DNA from: Halanaerobiales bacterium | GTDB taxonomy: Bacteria; Bacillota; Halanaerobiia; Halanaerobiales; M55B127 | Length of the DNA stretch: 61,247 nucleotides | Direction of reading: 5' to 3' | Assembly: GCA_018334565.1 (NCBI GenBank) | Contig: JAGXLU010000001.1 | Coordinates: 1-61,247, forward strand | Shown: positions 28,988-38,215 of the stretch, piece by piece | Numbering within the stretch: the first letter of the stretch is position 1 | How the letters are laid out: every line of letters begins with the position of its first letter | Translations under genes and position numbers: made by a program | The notes under the pieces: generated by a model | Told to the model about the DNA's origin: nothing | The model's input: the letters and a program-made list of their open reading frames with translations, nothing else | Database searches by the model: none

Positions 28988-30061
28988 TTACTCACTCCTA
29001 TTTTTTTTAATTTCTTCTATCAAGGTTTCAACAATTTCTTCTTCCTTAACTTTTTTAATAACTTTACCCTTTTTAAATAACAGTCCATTATGTTTGCCAC
29101 AGGCTATTCCTAAATCTGCTTCACGAGCCTCTCCCGGCCCATTAACAGCACAGCCCATTACAGCAACATTTAGACCTTCTTTAAAATACTTATCAAATTT
29201 TTCTATCCTTCTTTTTACCTCAACTGTAATTTTTTCCAAGTCAACCTCTGTCCTTCCACAGGTCGGACAGGAAATTACCGTAATTCCTCTGTTTCTTAAC
29301 TTTAGGTTTTTCAATATCTGATAAGCAGCAACTACTTCTTGTATGGGATCTCCTGTCAGAGAAACACGTAGTGTATCTCCATAACCATTCTTTAATAAAA
29401 GGGCCAGGCCAATTGATGATTTTATGATACCCTCTCGACCACTGCCGGCTTCTGTTATCCCTATATGAAAGGGGTAATCAACTTTATCATCCAATATCTC
29501 ATGGGCCTTTAAGGTCATCAATACATCAGTTGATTTCATTGAAATAATAGTATTATAAAAATTCAACTTTTCCAGTATTTTAACGTGTTTTAATACACTT
29601 TCTACCATGGCTTCTGCCGTTGGTCTGCCGTATTTATTTAAAATTTCTCTTTCGATAGAACCAGAATTAACACCTATTCTAATCGGTATTTGCTTGGTTT
29701 GACAGGCTTTAACCACCTGTTTTATCTCTTGGTTTGAACCGATATTACCGGGGTTTATTCTTAACCCATCAACCCCCTGTTCAACTGCTTTTAAAGCAAG
29801 AGTATAATCAAAATGTATATCAGCTATTAGAGGTATATTAATCTTATTTTTGATTTGTCTTAAAGCCGATGCAGCTTTTTTATCAGGCACAGCTGTCCTG
29901 ATAATCTCACAGCCTGCCCGTTCAAGATTCATGATTTGATTAACGGTTTTATCGATTTTGTCTGTCTTTGTATTGGTCATAGACTGCACTGTTATGGGGT
30001 GTTCACTACCCACCCCCACATCCTGATAGAAGATGCTTTTCGTGGCTCTTCTTTTTATCAT
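28988..30061 (-). CDS. ispG: 4-hydroxy-3-methylbut-2-en-1-yl diphosphate synthase
   Basis: Penultimate step of the MEP isoprenoid pathway; a 4Fe-4S enzyme. The 357-residue product has VQSMTNTKT, the cluster cysteines in SCPTCGRTEVDLEK and MGCAVNGPGEA, and a TIM-barrel N-terminus. dxr upstream and ispH elsewhere in the window belong to the same pathway. It sits 12 bp after rseP. Confidence 0.97.
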   Translation of the reverse strand: MIKRRATKSIFYQDVGVGSEHPITVQSMTNTKTDKIDKTVNQIMNLERAGCEIIRTAVPDKKAASALRQIKNKINIPLIADIHFDYTLALKAVEQGVDGLRINPGNIGSNQEIKQVVKACQTKQIPIRIGVNSGSIEREILNKYGRPTAEAMVESVLKHVKILEKLNFYNTIISMKSTDVLMTLKAHEILDDKVDYPFHIGITEAGSGREGIIKSSIGLALLLKNGYGDTLRVSLTGDPIQEVVAAYQILKNLKLRNRGITVISCPTCGRTEVDLEKITVEVKRRIEKFDKYFKEGLNVAVMGCAVNGPGEAREADLGIACGKHNGLLFKKGKVIKKVKEEEIVETLIEEIKKNRSE

Positions 30062-30073
30062 TGCGATACCCCT

Positions 30074-31147
30074 TTAAAAGAAGTTTTTAACAATATCATT
30101 ATATATTATAAATACCATTAAGATCATCAACAAAATAAAGCCGATCAGATGAACAAATCCTTCTTTTTGCGGATCGACCGGTTTACCCCTGAATAGTTCA
30201 ATTATTATAAAGAAGATCCTTCCTCCATCTAAAGCAGGTAAAGGAAGCAAATTTATAATACCGAGATTAATCGAGATTATGGCCATCCAATTCATCACAT
30301 TAATAATGCCATTGCGGGCGGCCTGTCCTATAATAGAAGCAATCATGACCGGTCCCCCTATCCCCTCCATAGAACGGCTTGAAATAATCTGGATAAAACC
30401 TTTTATAGTCAAAGTAAAAACCTGCCAGCTCTGTACAACAGATAATTGACTGGCTTTAAAAAATCCAATGTTTTCTCTAACAACCTGAGGATAAATGCCA
30501 ATTATATTACTATCCATCTGATCATCATACTGGGGAGTTATTGTAAACTGCAGTCTTTCGCCCTTCCTATCTACAACAATATCAAGCGGCTCTTTTTGAG
30601 AATTGTGAATCTTTTCAGCCATTGACTCCCAGCTATTTATCTGCACACCTTCAATTTCAACTATCTCATCTCCAGGACGAAGCCCTGCTTCTGCAGCAGG
30701 CATACTTGGATCTAATTCACCAATAATCGGTTGATCTAAAGTTGAGGTCGGCAGTCCTGCAAAGTTAAAGATCAAAAAGAAAATAAGTACTGCCAAAGCG
30801 AAGTTCATAAATGGGCCCATAAATATTACAGCAAACCTCTTTAAAATTGACTTTTGGTGAAAACAACGTCCATTTTTTAATGCTTCATTATATATTTTGA
30901 GATCTTCACTATCATCATCTTCATCTGGTACGAATTCACCTGTCATATTACAGAAACCACCTAAGGGAATTATCCTAATTGAATAAACGGTCTCTCCCCA
31001 CTGTTTTGAAATCAGTTTAGGTCCAAACCCTAGGGCGAATTCTTCTACCCTGATGTCACTTAGTTTTGCTGTAATATAATGTCCAAATTCATGTATAAAA
31101 ATCAATATTCCCAGTACAACAATAAAACTGAGAATTGTGGTTAACAT
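30074..31147 (-). CDS. rseP: Site-2 intramembrane metalloprotease
   Basis: M50-family intramembrane Zn protease that cleaves anti-sigma factors and other membrane substrates. The HEFGHY zinc motif is in the first helix, a PDZ domain lies in the middle (AEAGLRPGDEIVEIEGVQI), and the third zinc ligand is in LPLPALDGGR. ATG at 31147 (357 residues) has GGAGG 9 nt upstream; the frame from TTG at 31156 lacks this. dxr ends 1 bp before it. Confidence 0.95.
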   Translation of the reverse strand: MLTTILSFIVVLGILIFIHEFGHYITAKLSDIRVEEFALGFGPKLISKQWGETVYSIRIIPLGGFCNMTGEFVPDEDDDSEDLKIYNEALKNGRCFHQKSILKRFAVIFMGPFMNFALAVLIFFLIFNFAGLPTSTLDQPIIGELDPSMPAAEAGLRPGDEIVEIEGVQINSWESMAEKIHNSQKEPLDIVVDRKGERLQFTITPQYDDQMDSNIIGIYPQVVRENIGFFKASQLSVVQSWQVFTLTIKGFIQIISSRSMEGIGGPVMIASIIGQAARNGIINVMNWMAIISINLGIINLLPLPALDGGRIFFIIIELFRGKPVDPQKEGFVHLIGFILLMILMVFIIYNDIVKNFF

Positions 31148-31148
31148 A

Positions 31149-32303
31149 TTAAACAACCTCCTCTAGATATTCCCTGGTCCAGTTATCTATCTCAATTATT
31201 GTTTCAATATCCGGTTTTTTGATGTGTCTGTGGGAATTTAATGCTTTTTTAATAATTTTTGGAATCTCTAAAAATTCAATTTTCTCTTCTAAGAATTTAG
31301 CTACAGCCACTTCATTAGCTGCATTTAATACAACAGGGAAGCTTCCCCCTTTACGACCTGCCTGATAAGTCAGCTGAAGACATTCAAATTTGTTATAATC
31401 AGGTTCAAAGAATTCTAATTTGGCCTGTTTTATTAAATTAAGTTTCTGCCCGATTCCCTCGTTCACGCGGGGATATTCCAATACATATTGAATGGGCATC
31501 TTCATGTCTGGTAAACTCATCTCTGCATATATAGAATGATCGATTAACTCGATCATGGAATGTATTATGCTCTGAGGGTGAATCACAACATCTATTTTAT
31601 CATAATCAATATCAAATAACCAATAGGCTTCTATAACTTCTAATCCTTTATTCATCATAGTCGCTGAATCAATAGTTATCTTATTGCCCATTTCCCAGTT
31701 GGGGTGATTAAGAGCATCTTCTATACTTACTTTCTTTAAATCACGATAACTTTTATGACAGAACGGTCCCCCGGAAGCTGTTAGTATTATATTTTTTAAT
31801 TCTTTTTTTTCATGACCCCGCAGTAGTCTAAATATGGCATTGTGTTCACTGTCTATCGGCAATAAGATGTCTTCCCCTTTATTATATTTATTTAAGCGTT
31901 CTTGTACTAAATGACCGCCTATAACAAGGCTCTCCTTATTAGCCAGACCTAATTTAACACCTCTATCAAGGGTATTTAATGTAGGAATCAGACCAACAGC
32001 TCCCACCAGTCCATTTATTACTAAATCTATATTATCTAATTTGACAATTTCATTAAGCTCTTTGGTTCCGCTTAAGACTGTAATTTTTTGATCTTTCAGA
32101 TTTAGTCTGACTCGTTCTGCACTTTTTGGATCTGACATTACCACATAATCAGGCATATACTTTAATGCCTGCTTTGTAATTTTATCAACACTTTTATTTG
32201 CCGTTAATACCTTGATATTCCAATTATCATCTATAAAATCTATAACCTCAAGGACCTGGGATCCAATCGAACCGGTTGAACCCAATAAAATTAAATTATT
32301 CAT
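31149..32303 (-). CDS. dxr: 1-deoxy-D-xylulose 5-phosphate reductoisomerase
   Basis: First committed step of the MEP pathway, using NADPH. The 384-residue product begins with the NADPH motif LLGSTGSIGSQVLEVI and shows LANKESLVIGG, DSEHNAIFRLL, ILTASGGPF, HPNWEMGNKITIDSATMMNKGLE and a C-terminal AANEVAV. It lies between cdsA (13 bp) and rseP (1 bp). Confidence 0.98.
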   Translation of the reverse strand: MNNLILLGSTGSIGSQVLEVIDFIDDNWNIKVLTANKSVDKITKQALKYMPDYVVMSDPKSAERVRLNLKDQKITVLSGTKELNEIVKLDNIDLVINGLVGAVGLIPTLNTLDRGVKLGLANKESLVIGGHLVQERLNKYNKGEDILLPIDSEHNAIFRLLRGHEKKELKNIILTASGGPFCHKSYRDLKKVSIEDALNHPNWEMGNKITIDSATMMNKGLEVIEAYWLFDIDYDKIDVVIHPQSIIHSMIELIDHSIYAEMSLPDMKMPIQYVLEYPRVNEGIGQKLNLIKQAKLEFFEPDYNKFECLQLTYQAGRKGGSFPVVLNAANEVAVAKFLEEKIEFLEIPKIIKKALNSHRHIKKPDIETIIEIDNWTREYLEEVV

Positions 32304-32316
32304 AACCTAATACCTC

Positions 32317-33102
32317 CTAATTTAAAAGCAAACTCAAATAAAAATATGTGAAAGGTATTGTGAAAAAGAGACTATCAAAACGATCCAATATACCCCCATG
32401 TCCAGGTATTAAATCACCAGAATCTTTAACATCAACTGCCCTTTTAATGGCTGATTCAAATAAATCTCCCACCACTGCAATCATCGGCAGTAAAATACCA
32501 TATATAACCCAGATACCAGAAAAAATATCTAAATATAAAGTAATTGCGATGATAAACAAAAAGGAAGTCACAATACCTCCCAGGGCACCTTCTATGGTTT
32601 TATTGGGACTGATTTTTGGGGCTAGTTTCTTTTTACCATAATATTTTCCCACAAAAAATGCTGCTATATCTGTCAGCCAGGTACCAATTAAAGCAATCCA
32701 TAAAGCGAATTGTAAATCTAAATTTCTTAAATATATAAAATAAATAAGTCCAAAAACTATATAAATAACTGCAAAAATATTGATTGAAATATTTTGCAAA
32801 ATATTTCTCAGATCATCTTTTTGGTAATTTTCATAAAAAAAGATTAGCAAAATTAATATAAAAAAGTACTCTAAATGAAAGTCATATTGATATATTAAAT
32901 TTAAATAAGAAACCACCAAAAAAAGCATACCACTCAGTATCAAAGAAAACGAACTATTAGTTTGTGTTATCTGGCTGAATTCTTTTAATGCTAAAATTGT
33001 GACAAGTGAAATAAAAATAAAAAAAGGGAAATTACCCCAATAGATAGCCAGTATAAAGATTAATACACCCAAAGTACCACTTATTATCCTTTTCAATAAC
33101 AT
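32317..33102 (-). CDS. cdsA: Phosphatidate cytidylyltransferase
   Basis: Integral-membrane enzyme forming CDP-diacylglycerol for phospholipid synthesis. The 261-residue product has about eight hydrophobic helices and ends with the CDP-diglyceride synthetase signature around DSGDLIPGHGGILDRFDS. FVGKYYGKKKLAPKISPNKT precedes it. It abuts the uppS stop codon. Confidence 0.96.
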   Translation of the reverse strand: MLLKRIISGTLGVLIFILAIYWGNFPFFIFISLVTILALKEFSQITQTNSSFSLILSGMLFLVVSYLNLIYQYDFHLEYFFILILLIFFYENYQKDDLRNILQNISINIFAVIYIVFGLIYFIYLRNLDLQFALWIALIGTWLTDIAAFFVGKYYGKKKLAPKISPNKTIEGALGGIVTSFLFIIAITLYLDIFSGIWVIYGILLPMIAVVGDLFESAIKRAVDVKDSGDLIPGHGGILDRFDSLFFTIPFTYFYLSLLLN

Positions 33103-33813
33103 TTATTGATCAGCCTCCTCAATAAGTGCTCCAAATTTTCTCTGTCTCTTAGCAAAAGATTTAAGGGCTATTTTTAATTCCTTTTCATCAAATTCAGGCC
33201 AATACTTATCTGTAAAGTATAGTTCTGCATAAGCAGACTCCCATAATAGAAAGTTGCTTATTCGTTTATCACCACCAGTTCTTATTAGAAATTCAATATC
33301 AGATATGGTGGGATTATATAAATATTTACTGATTAATTTTTGCGTTATCTCTTCTGTTTTGAGATTTTTATCAGCTTTTATTTTTTTTATAACATCGATA
33401 ATTTCTGCCCTTCCTCCATAATTAAAAGCTATATTAAGTATTAATTTATCGTTATCCTCTGTTAGCTTTTCTATTTTTTCGATCTTCTTTAATATTTGTT
33501 GATTCAGCTTAGCTCTTCTGCCTATAATATTTATTTTTATACCCTGCTCATCTAATTCAGCCGCTTCCCTCGCGATCGTTTGACTAAATAACTTCATCAA
33601 ATACTTTACTTCTTTAGGAGGTCTTTTCCAATTTTCTGTAGAAAATGCATATACAGTCAAACTGGTTATCTCATATTTAATAAATGATTTTACTGTATCT
33701 TTTAAAACCTCTACGCCTTTTTTATGGCCGTATGCTCTCGGCATATTTTGTTTTTTTGCCCAGCGTCCGTTACCATCCATTATAATGGCAACATGGGCAG
33801 GTAAGTTTTGCAT
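33103..33813 (-). CDS. uppS: Isoprenyl (undecaprenyl) diphosphate synthase
   Basis: cis-prenyltransferase making the C55 lipid carrier for cell-wall synthesis. The 236-residue product has the catalytic HVAIIMDGNGRWAKKQ at the N-terminus, VYAFSTENWKRP, LNIAFNYGGRAEI and the C-terminal LIRTGGDKRISNFLLW. It leads the cdsA-dxr-rseP-ispG-proS run, after a terminator that ends the frr transcript. Confidence 0.97.
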   Translation of the reverse strand: MQNLPAHVAIIMDGNGRWAKKQNMPRAYGHKKGVEVLKDTVKSFIKYEITSLTVYAFSTENWKRPPKEVKYLMKLFSQTIAREAAELDEQGIKINIIGRRAKLNQQILKKIEKIEKLTEDNDKLILNIAFNYGGRAEIIDVIKKIKADKNLKTEEITQKLISKYLYNPTISDIEFLIRTGGDKRISNFLLWESAYAELYFTDKYWPEFDEKELKIALKSFAKRQRKFGALIEEADQ

Positions 33814-33837
33814 TTTTGACCTCCTTAAATATTAAAT

Positions 33838-33864
33838 AACCCCCCTATATCATATAGAGGGGAA
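33838..33864 (-). terminator. Terminator before uppS
   Basis: CCCCTCTATAT pairs with ATATAGGGGG to form a long stem; in the minus direction TTATTT follows. It lies just after the 64-residue gene that follows frr. Confidence 0.65.
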
Positions 33865-34059
33865 TTATTCATAATCTTTATAAGAATATAAGATGATATC
33901 CTTATCCTCCTGATTTATAATTTTTAATATAATTTTGTTCCCTCTACCTCTTCCACGGTCTGGTGGTGCATATTCGATAAGCTCAAAATTGCGCTTTTTA
34001 TCTAAGTTCTTAATGTATTTATCTGGCTTTTCTAATAGGTATTTATCTAATCCCTTCAT
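33865..34059 (-). CDS. Small uncharacterised protein (64 aa) coupled to frr
   Basis: I do not recognise this protein. It is 64 residues, soluble and highly charged, with a basic glycine-arginine stretch (PPDRGRGRGNK) in the middle and short beta-like segments (IILKIINQE, DIILYSYKDYE) at the end. Its ATG overlaps the frr stop in TAATG, the usual arrangement for translational coupling, and a terminator follows. Coupling to the ribosome recycling factor suggests a translation-linked or RNA-binding role, but this is inference. Confidence 0.65.
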   Translation of the reverse strand: MKGLDKYLLEKPDKYIKNLDKKRNFELIEYAPPDRGRGRGNKIILKIINQEDKDIILYSYKDYE

Positions 34060-34616
34060 TATACCTCCATTATAACCTCTTCTTTGCTTTCAGTAATATC
34101 TTCTATCTTTTCACAAAATTTGTCTGTCAATTCTTGAAGATTATCCAGGCCTCTGTAAAAATTATCTTCTGAAATTTCGCCTTCTTCTTCCAGTAACTCT
34201 AACTCCTCTTTAATATTATGCCTAATATTTCTAATATTAACCTTACCTTTTTCTGCTTTTTGGTGGAGAATTTTTACGAGTTCTTTTCTTCTTTCCTCTG
34301 TAAGCTTAGGGATATTAATTCTAATCACATTACCATCATTGTTGGGAGTCAACCCGAGATTTTCTTTCATTATAGCCCTTTCTATATTTTCAATTACACT
34401 TTTATCCCAGGGTTCAATAACCAACTGTCTGGGCTCTGGGGCAACTACTTTTGCCATCTGCTGCAGTGGTGTAGCGGTTCCATAGTAGTCAACCATTATA
34501 TTTTCAACTATTGATGGTCTAGCGCGTCCTGTTCGAACCGTATTCAAGTCTTCTTTTGTTGCTTGAAGAGATTTTTCCATCTTATTTTCAGCTTTTTTGG
34601 TTAATTTACCAATCAT
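34059..34616 (-). CDS. frr: Ribosome recycling factor
   Basis: Splits post-termination ribosomes together with EF-G. The 185-residue product has RTGRARPSIVENIMVDYYG, TPLQQMAKV, the LTEERRKELVK helix and a long C-terminal helical region. It lies 31 bp after pyrH in the conserved rpsB-tsf-pyrH-frr order. Confidence 0.98.
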   Translation of the reverse strand: MIGKLTKKAENKMEKSLQATKEDLNTVRTGRARPSIVENIMVDYYGTATPLQQMAKVVAPEPRQLVIEPWDKSVIENIERAIMKENLGLTPNNDGNVIRINIPKLTEERRKELVKILHQKAEKGKVNIRNIRHNIKEELELLEEEGEISEDNFYRGLDNLQELTDKFCEKIEDITESKEEVIMEV

Positions 34617-34647
34617 TGATTTTCCCCCTTAAATGCATTTATATTGT

Positions 34648-35367
34648 TTATCTTACTACAGTTCCCACATCTTCTCCAATAATAGCCCTTTCAATGTTTT
34701 CATAATCATCCAGACCAAAAACAATTAACGGTATATTATTATCCATACAGAGAGAAATAGCTGTTGAATCCATAACTTTCAAAGATTTATTTAATACTTC
34801 TATATAGGTTAATTCTTTATATTTGACAGCATTATCATTCTGTAAGGGATCATCATCATATACTCCATCTACATTTTTGGCCATTAAAATTGCTTCAGCA
34901 GATATTTCTGCTGCTCGTAAAGCAGCCGCAGTATCGGTGGTAAAAAATGGATTACCAGTCCCTGCTGCAAAAATAACAACCCTGCCCTTTTCTAAATGTC
35001 GGATTGCTCTTCTTCTAATATAAGGTTCTGCAATTTGACTCATCTCAATAGCTGATTGAACTCTTGTTTCCAGTCCATATTTTTCTATAGCATCTTGTAA
35101 GGCCATGGCGTTAATTACGGTTGCCAGCATACCCATATAATCAGCTGTCCCACGATCCATGCCTTTAGCAGAACCTGCAACTCCTCGAAATATATTGCCA
35201 CCACCAACAACTATTGCAATTTCAACTTTTGTTTCACTGACAATTTCATTAATTTTTCCAGCCACACTTTGAATTGTAATTGGATCGATTCCATAATCGC
35301 GGTTCCCACCCAGGGCAGCACCGCTTAATTTTAACAACACTCTGGAATACTTTGTTGTTCGAGTCAT
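34648..35367 (-). CDS. pyrH: UMP kinase
   Basis: Phosphorylates UMP to UDP; hexameric amino-acid-kinase fold. The 239-residue product shows [22 protein letters not shown], the [12 protein letters not shown] helix and [18 protein letters not shown] at 35367 is preferred to the ATG at 35373 because GGAGG is 7 nt from the former and only 1 nt from the latter. A terminator separates it from tsf. Confidence 0.97.
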   Translation of the reverse strand: MTRTTKYSRVLLKLSGAALGGNRDYGIDPITIQSVAGKINEIVSETKVEIAIVVGGGNIFRGVAGSAKGMDRGTADYMGMLATVINAMALQDAIEKYGLETRVQSAIEMSQIAEPYIRRRAIRHLEKGRVVIFAAGTGNPFFTTDTAAALRAAEISAEAILMAKNVDGVYDDDPLQNDNAVKYKELTYIEVLNKSLKVMDSTAISLCMDNNIPLIVFGLDDYENIERAIIGEDVGTVVR

Positions 35368-35430
35368 TACCATACCTCCAAGAAATATATTCTCGATTCT
35401 ATATTAAAATCCTTCATTTGTATACATATT

Positions 35431-35461
35431 GAAAAAGAGAACACTCAATGTGCTCTCTTAA
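35431..35461 (-). terminator. Terminator after tsf
   Basis: GAGAGCAC and GTGTTCTC (one G-T pair) form a stem (35437-35459) followed by TTTTTC in the minus direction, 13 bp after the tsf stop. Confidence 0.78.
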
Positions 35462-35473
35462 AAATTCATCTAA

Positions 35474-36376
35474 TTATTCATTTTTATTGACCTCTGCCAT
35501 TACCTCTTCAGCAAAGTCCTCTTCTTTTTTTTCTATACCCTCACCCAGTTCATATCTTGTAAATCTTTTAACTGAAATATCAGACTCTTCTAATACATCT
35601 TTAACCTGTAAATCCGTATCTCTGATATACTCTTGTTCTAATAAACAAATCTGAGTATAATATTTATTAATCTTGCCTTCAACAATTTGATCTAATATAT
35701 GCTCTGGTTTCCCTTCATTTTTAAGCTGTTCTTTAATAATAGTCTTCTCTTTTTTAATTACATCCTGGTCAACATCTTCGCGACTTAAAAAATCAGGATT
35801 ACTGGCTGCAATATGCATTGTAATATTTTTAGCAGTATTCAGACTAGCATCATCTTGTTCTCCTTCAAATTCTGCTAAAACACCTATTTTGCCATTTAAG
35901 TGTATATATCCATAAAGAAAACCTTCTGTTTTCATCTTAACATACCTGCGTAAATTAATATTCTCTCCAATACCGGCTATAGCTTCTTTAATAATTGTCT
36001 CAACAGTTTTGTCTTCATCTTTAAACCATTTTTCTGCATTTAACTCGGCTAAATTATTAGCTTTGCTCAACATAATGTGTTCTGAAATACTGTTTACTAG
36101 ATCTTGAAACCTTTCATTTTTGGCAACAAAATCAGTTTCACTATTTATTTCTACAATAACTCCTTTATCTCTATGGTCATTAATCATAACATTGACCAGG
36201 CCTTCTGCAGCAACCCGGCCTGATTTCTTAGCAGCTTCAGACATGCCTTTTTCTCGTAAAAAATCAATGGCTGCTGCAATATCTCCCTCTGTTTCAGTTA
36301 ATGCATTTTTACAATCCAATACTCCAGCCCCGGTTCTTTCTCTTAATTCTTTTATATCTTTCATAGATACAGACAT
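35474..36376 (-). CDS. tsf: Elongation factor Ts
   Basis: Nucleotide-exchange factor for EF-Tu. The 300-residue product has the N-terminal UBA-like segment RERTGAGVLDCKNAL, the TDFVAKN motif in NSETDFVAKNERFQ, and two dimerisation subdomains. ATG at 36376 follows GGAG by 8 nt and gives MSVSMKDIK; an in-frame GTG at 36385 lies within the SD. The C-terminus has an acidic tail. It is separated from rpsB by a hairpin. Confidence 0.97.
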   Translation of the reverse strand: MSVSMKDIKELRERTGAGVLDCKNALTETEGDIAAAIDFLREKGMSEAAKKSGRVAAEGLVNVMINDHRDKGVIVEINSETDFVAKNERFQDLVNSISEHIMLSKANNLAELNAEKWFKDEDKTVETIIKEAIAGIGENINLRRYVKMKTEGFLYGYIHLNGKIGVLAEFEGEQDDASLNTAKNITMHIAASNPDFLSREDVDQDVIKKEKTIIKEQLKNEGKPEHILDQIVEGKINKYYTQICLLEQEYIRDTDLQVKDVLEESDISVKRFTRYELGEGIEKKEEDFAEEVMAEVNKNE

Positions 36377-36397
36377 TTTATCCACTCCTTTATTTAA

Positions 36398-36439
36398 TAA
36401 AAAAGACGTTGAAAAAAGGGAGCCCTTTTAACAACGCCT
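36398..36439 (-). terminator. Terminator/attenuator between rpsB and tsf
   Basis: GGCGTTG pairs with CAACGTC, and AAAAGGG with CCCTTTT, around a short loop (36405-36438), followed by a six-T run in the minus direction. It would reduce tsf relative to rpsB expression. Confidence 0.75.
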
Positions 36440-36449
36440 TAAGTAAGTT

Positions 36450-37202
36450 CTATTGTGGTTCAACAACTTCAAGATCTTCATTTTCTTCTTTATCCTGAAT
36501 TTGTTCATTTTCAAGCTGTTCTCCCTGTTTTCCAGCTAATACAGCATCAGCTATTATTCTACTTATTAATTTTACCGCTCGGATGGCGTCATCATTGCCG
36601 GGAATTTCATAATCGATGAGATCAGGATCACAGTTAGTATCCAAAATTGAAACAATAGGAATATCAAGTTTTATTGCTTCAGCAACGGCGATTGACTCTT
36701 TTCTGGGATCTGTGATGTATACAACATCAGGTAAACCGCCCATATGACGAATACCACCCAGGTTTTTCAGCAATTTTTCTCTCTCCCGTTCTAACTCGAT
36801 AACCTCTTTGTTTGGTAAGACCTCAAACAAACCGTCTTCCTCCATCTGTTCAAGCTCATTTAATCGATCAATGCGCTTGCTGATAGTTTTATAGTTGGTT
36901 AACATCCCTCCCAACCAGCGTTGGTTAACATAAGGCATTCCACAACGTTCGGCCTCTTTTTTGATGGTTTCCTGTGCTTGCCTTTTAGTTCCAACAAAAA
37001 GAACTTCATGACCTTTGGTTACTTGTTCTCTAACAAACTCATATGCCCTGTCCATTAACTTGACAGTTTGTTGTAAATCGATAATATAAATTCCATTTCT
37101 TTCAGTGAAAATGTAATCCTTCATCTTAGGATTCCATCTTCTAGTCTGGTGTCCAAAATGTACACCTGCTTCAAGCAGTTGTTTCATATTAACTACAGAC
37201 AA
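36450..37202 (-). CDS. rpsB: 30S ribosomal protein S2
   Basis: Binds last to the small subunit at the head-body junction. The 250-residue product starts [19 protein letters not shown] and shows [45 protein letters not shown], and [10 protein letters not shown]; the acidic tail is longer than the core fold needs. TTG at 37202 lies 8 nt after AGGAGG. A strong promoter and a structured leader of about 145 nt precede it. Confidence 0.98.
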   Translation of the reverse strand: MSVVNMKQLLEAGVHFGHQTRRWNPKMKDYIFTERNGIYIIDLQQTVKLMDRAYEFVREQVTKGHEVLFVGTKRQAQETIKKEAERCGMPYVNQRWLGGMLTNYKTISKRIDRLNELEQMEEDGLFEVLPNKEVIELEREREKLLKNLGGIRHMGGLPDVVYITDPRKESIAVAEAIKLDIPIVSILDTNCDPDLIDYEIPGNDDAIRAVKLISRIIADAVLAGKQGEQLENEQIQDKEENEDLEVVEPQ

Positions 37203-37346
37203 TATTATTACCTCCTCTCCGGTTTTAAACTTCCACCTGCTTCATCCCCTGCTATTAGTATCAAAGAGGATTAAGCCTCGATACCACTACTACCCTCATA
37301 GGCAGCACCAGTGACAGGGTCAACAAGATGTGATTATTTATTGCCA
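37203..37346 (-). promoter_or_regulatory. Structured rpsB leader, candidate S2 autoregulatory RNA
   Basis: The transcript before rpsB can fold into a three-way junction. CCCTGT (plus-strand 37313-37318) pairs with GCAGGG (37247-37252) as closing helix; inside it CACT pairs with AGTG, and GTATC-GAGG pairs with CCTC-GATAC (37258-37284). Ribosomal-protein leaders of this kind bind the encoded protein to repress translation. The class was not identified. Confidence 0.5.
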
Positions 37347-37352
37347 ATTGAT

Positions 37353-37381
37353 AGTATAACATATAAAAATACTATTATCAA
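37353..37381 (-). promoter_or_regulatory. Promoter for rpsB
   Basis: TTGATA (37376-37381), a 17-bp spacer and TATACT (37353-37358) preceded by TGT, an extended -10. It lies 20 bp beyond the codY stop. Confidence 0.75.
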
Positions 37382-37401
37382 TCTTAAAACTAATTATTTT
37401 T

Positions 37402-38184
37402 TTACATTTTCATTTTTTTTAAATCATCTAATAGATATTCATTGAGAACTTTAATATAAGTTCCTTTCATCCCCAGAGAACGAGATTCTATTACTCCAGC
37501 ACTTTCAAATTTACGCAAGGCATTAACAATCACTGATCTGGTTATTCCAACCCTGTCAGCTACTTTGCTTGCAACCAATAATCCCTCTTCTCCATCCAGC
37601 TCATCAAAAATATGTTCTACCGCTTCCAATTCAGAATATGAAAGTGTGTCAATTGCAATTTGAACAGCTGCTCGCTTACGGGCCTCTTTTTCTATCTTAT
37701 TACTTTTTTTTCTCAAAATTTCCATTCCAACAACAGAAGCACCATATTCAGCTAAGACAAGATCTGTATCACTAAATTTTTCCCCATAACGTGATAATAT
37801 TAATGTACCAAGTCGATCTCCTCCGCCAATTATAGGGACAATGGTTGTCAATTTATTAGAGTACATACATTCATTCTCTGGATCAAAAATACATACCCTA
37901 TCTTCTTGAGTTATATTCGCCTTTGTGCCATTTACATTTAAGATACTTTGGCTATAATCTTCAGGAAATCTGTTTTCTCGCAATACTATTTGATTCATTA
38001 TTTCACATTCAAAATCCTCCATAAAAGAATAACCCAGTACTTTACCTTTTTTGCTAGTAATGTATGTATTACATTGAATTGCATCAGATAAAACTGGTGC
38101 CATCTTTTCAAAGTCAACAGGTTGACCACCAGACCGCTGCAGCAGTCTATTGATCTTCCTGCTTTTTTCTAAAAGTTGACTCAT
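37402..38184 (-). CDS. codY: GTP-sensing global transcriptional regulator CodY
   Basis: Represses nutrient-scavenging genes when branched-chain amino acids and GTP are plentiful. The 260-residue product begins [15 protein letters not shown], has the GAF ligand domain (about 1-155) and a C-terminal winged helix with [20 protein letters not shown] as recognition helix. It ends the hslV-hslU-codY run, as in Bacillus subtilis. No obvious CodY box was found in its own upstream region. Confidence 0.97.
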   Translation of the reverse strand: MSQLLEKSRKINRLLQRSGGQPVDFEKMAPVLSDAIQCNTYITSKKGKVLGYSFMEDFECEIMNQIVLRENRFPEDYSQSILNVNGTKANITQEDRVCIFDPENECMYSNKLTTIVPIIGGGDRLGTLILSRYGEKFSDTDLVLAEYGASVVGMEILRKKSNKIEKEARKRAAVQIAIDTLSYSELEAVEHIFDELDGEEGLLVASKVADRVGITRSVIVNALRKFESAGVIESRSLGMKGTYIKVLNEYLLDDLKKMKM

Positions 38185-38215
38185 CTAAATTACCTCCATC
38201 GGTTTTATTTAAAAA

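Noticed and set aside
37203-37346. T-box riboswitch ahead of rpsB
   Set aside because: No T-box core sequence or specifier arrangement was recognised, and the downstream gene is a ribosomal protein.
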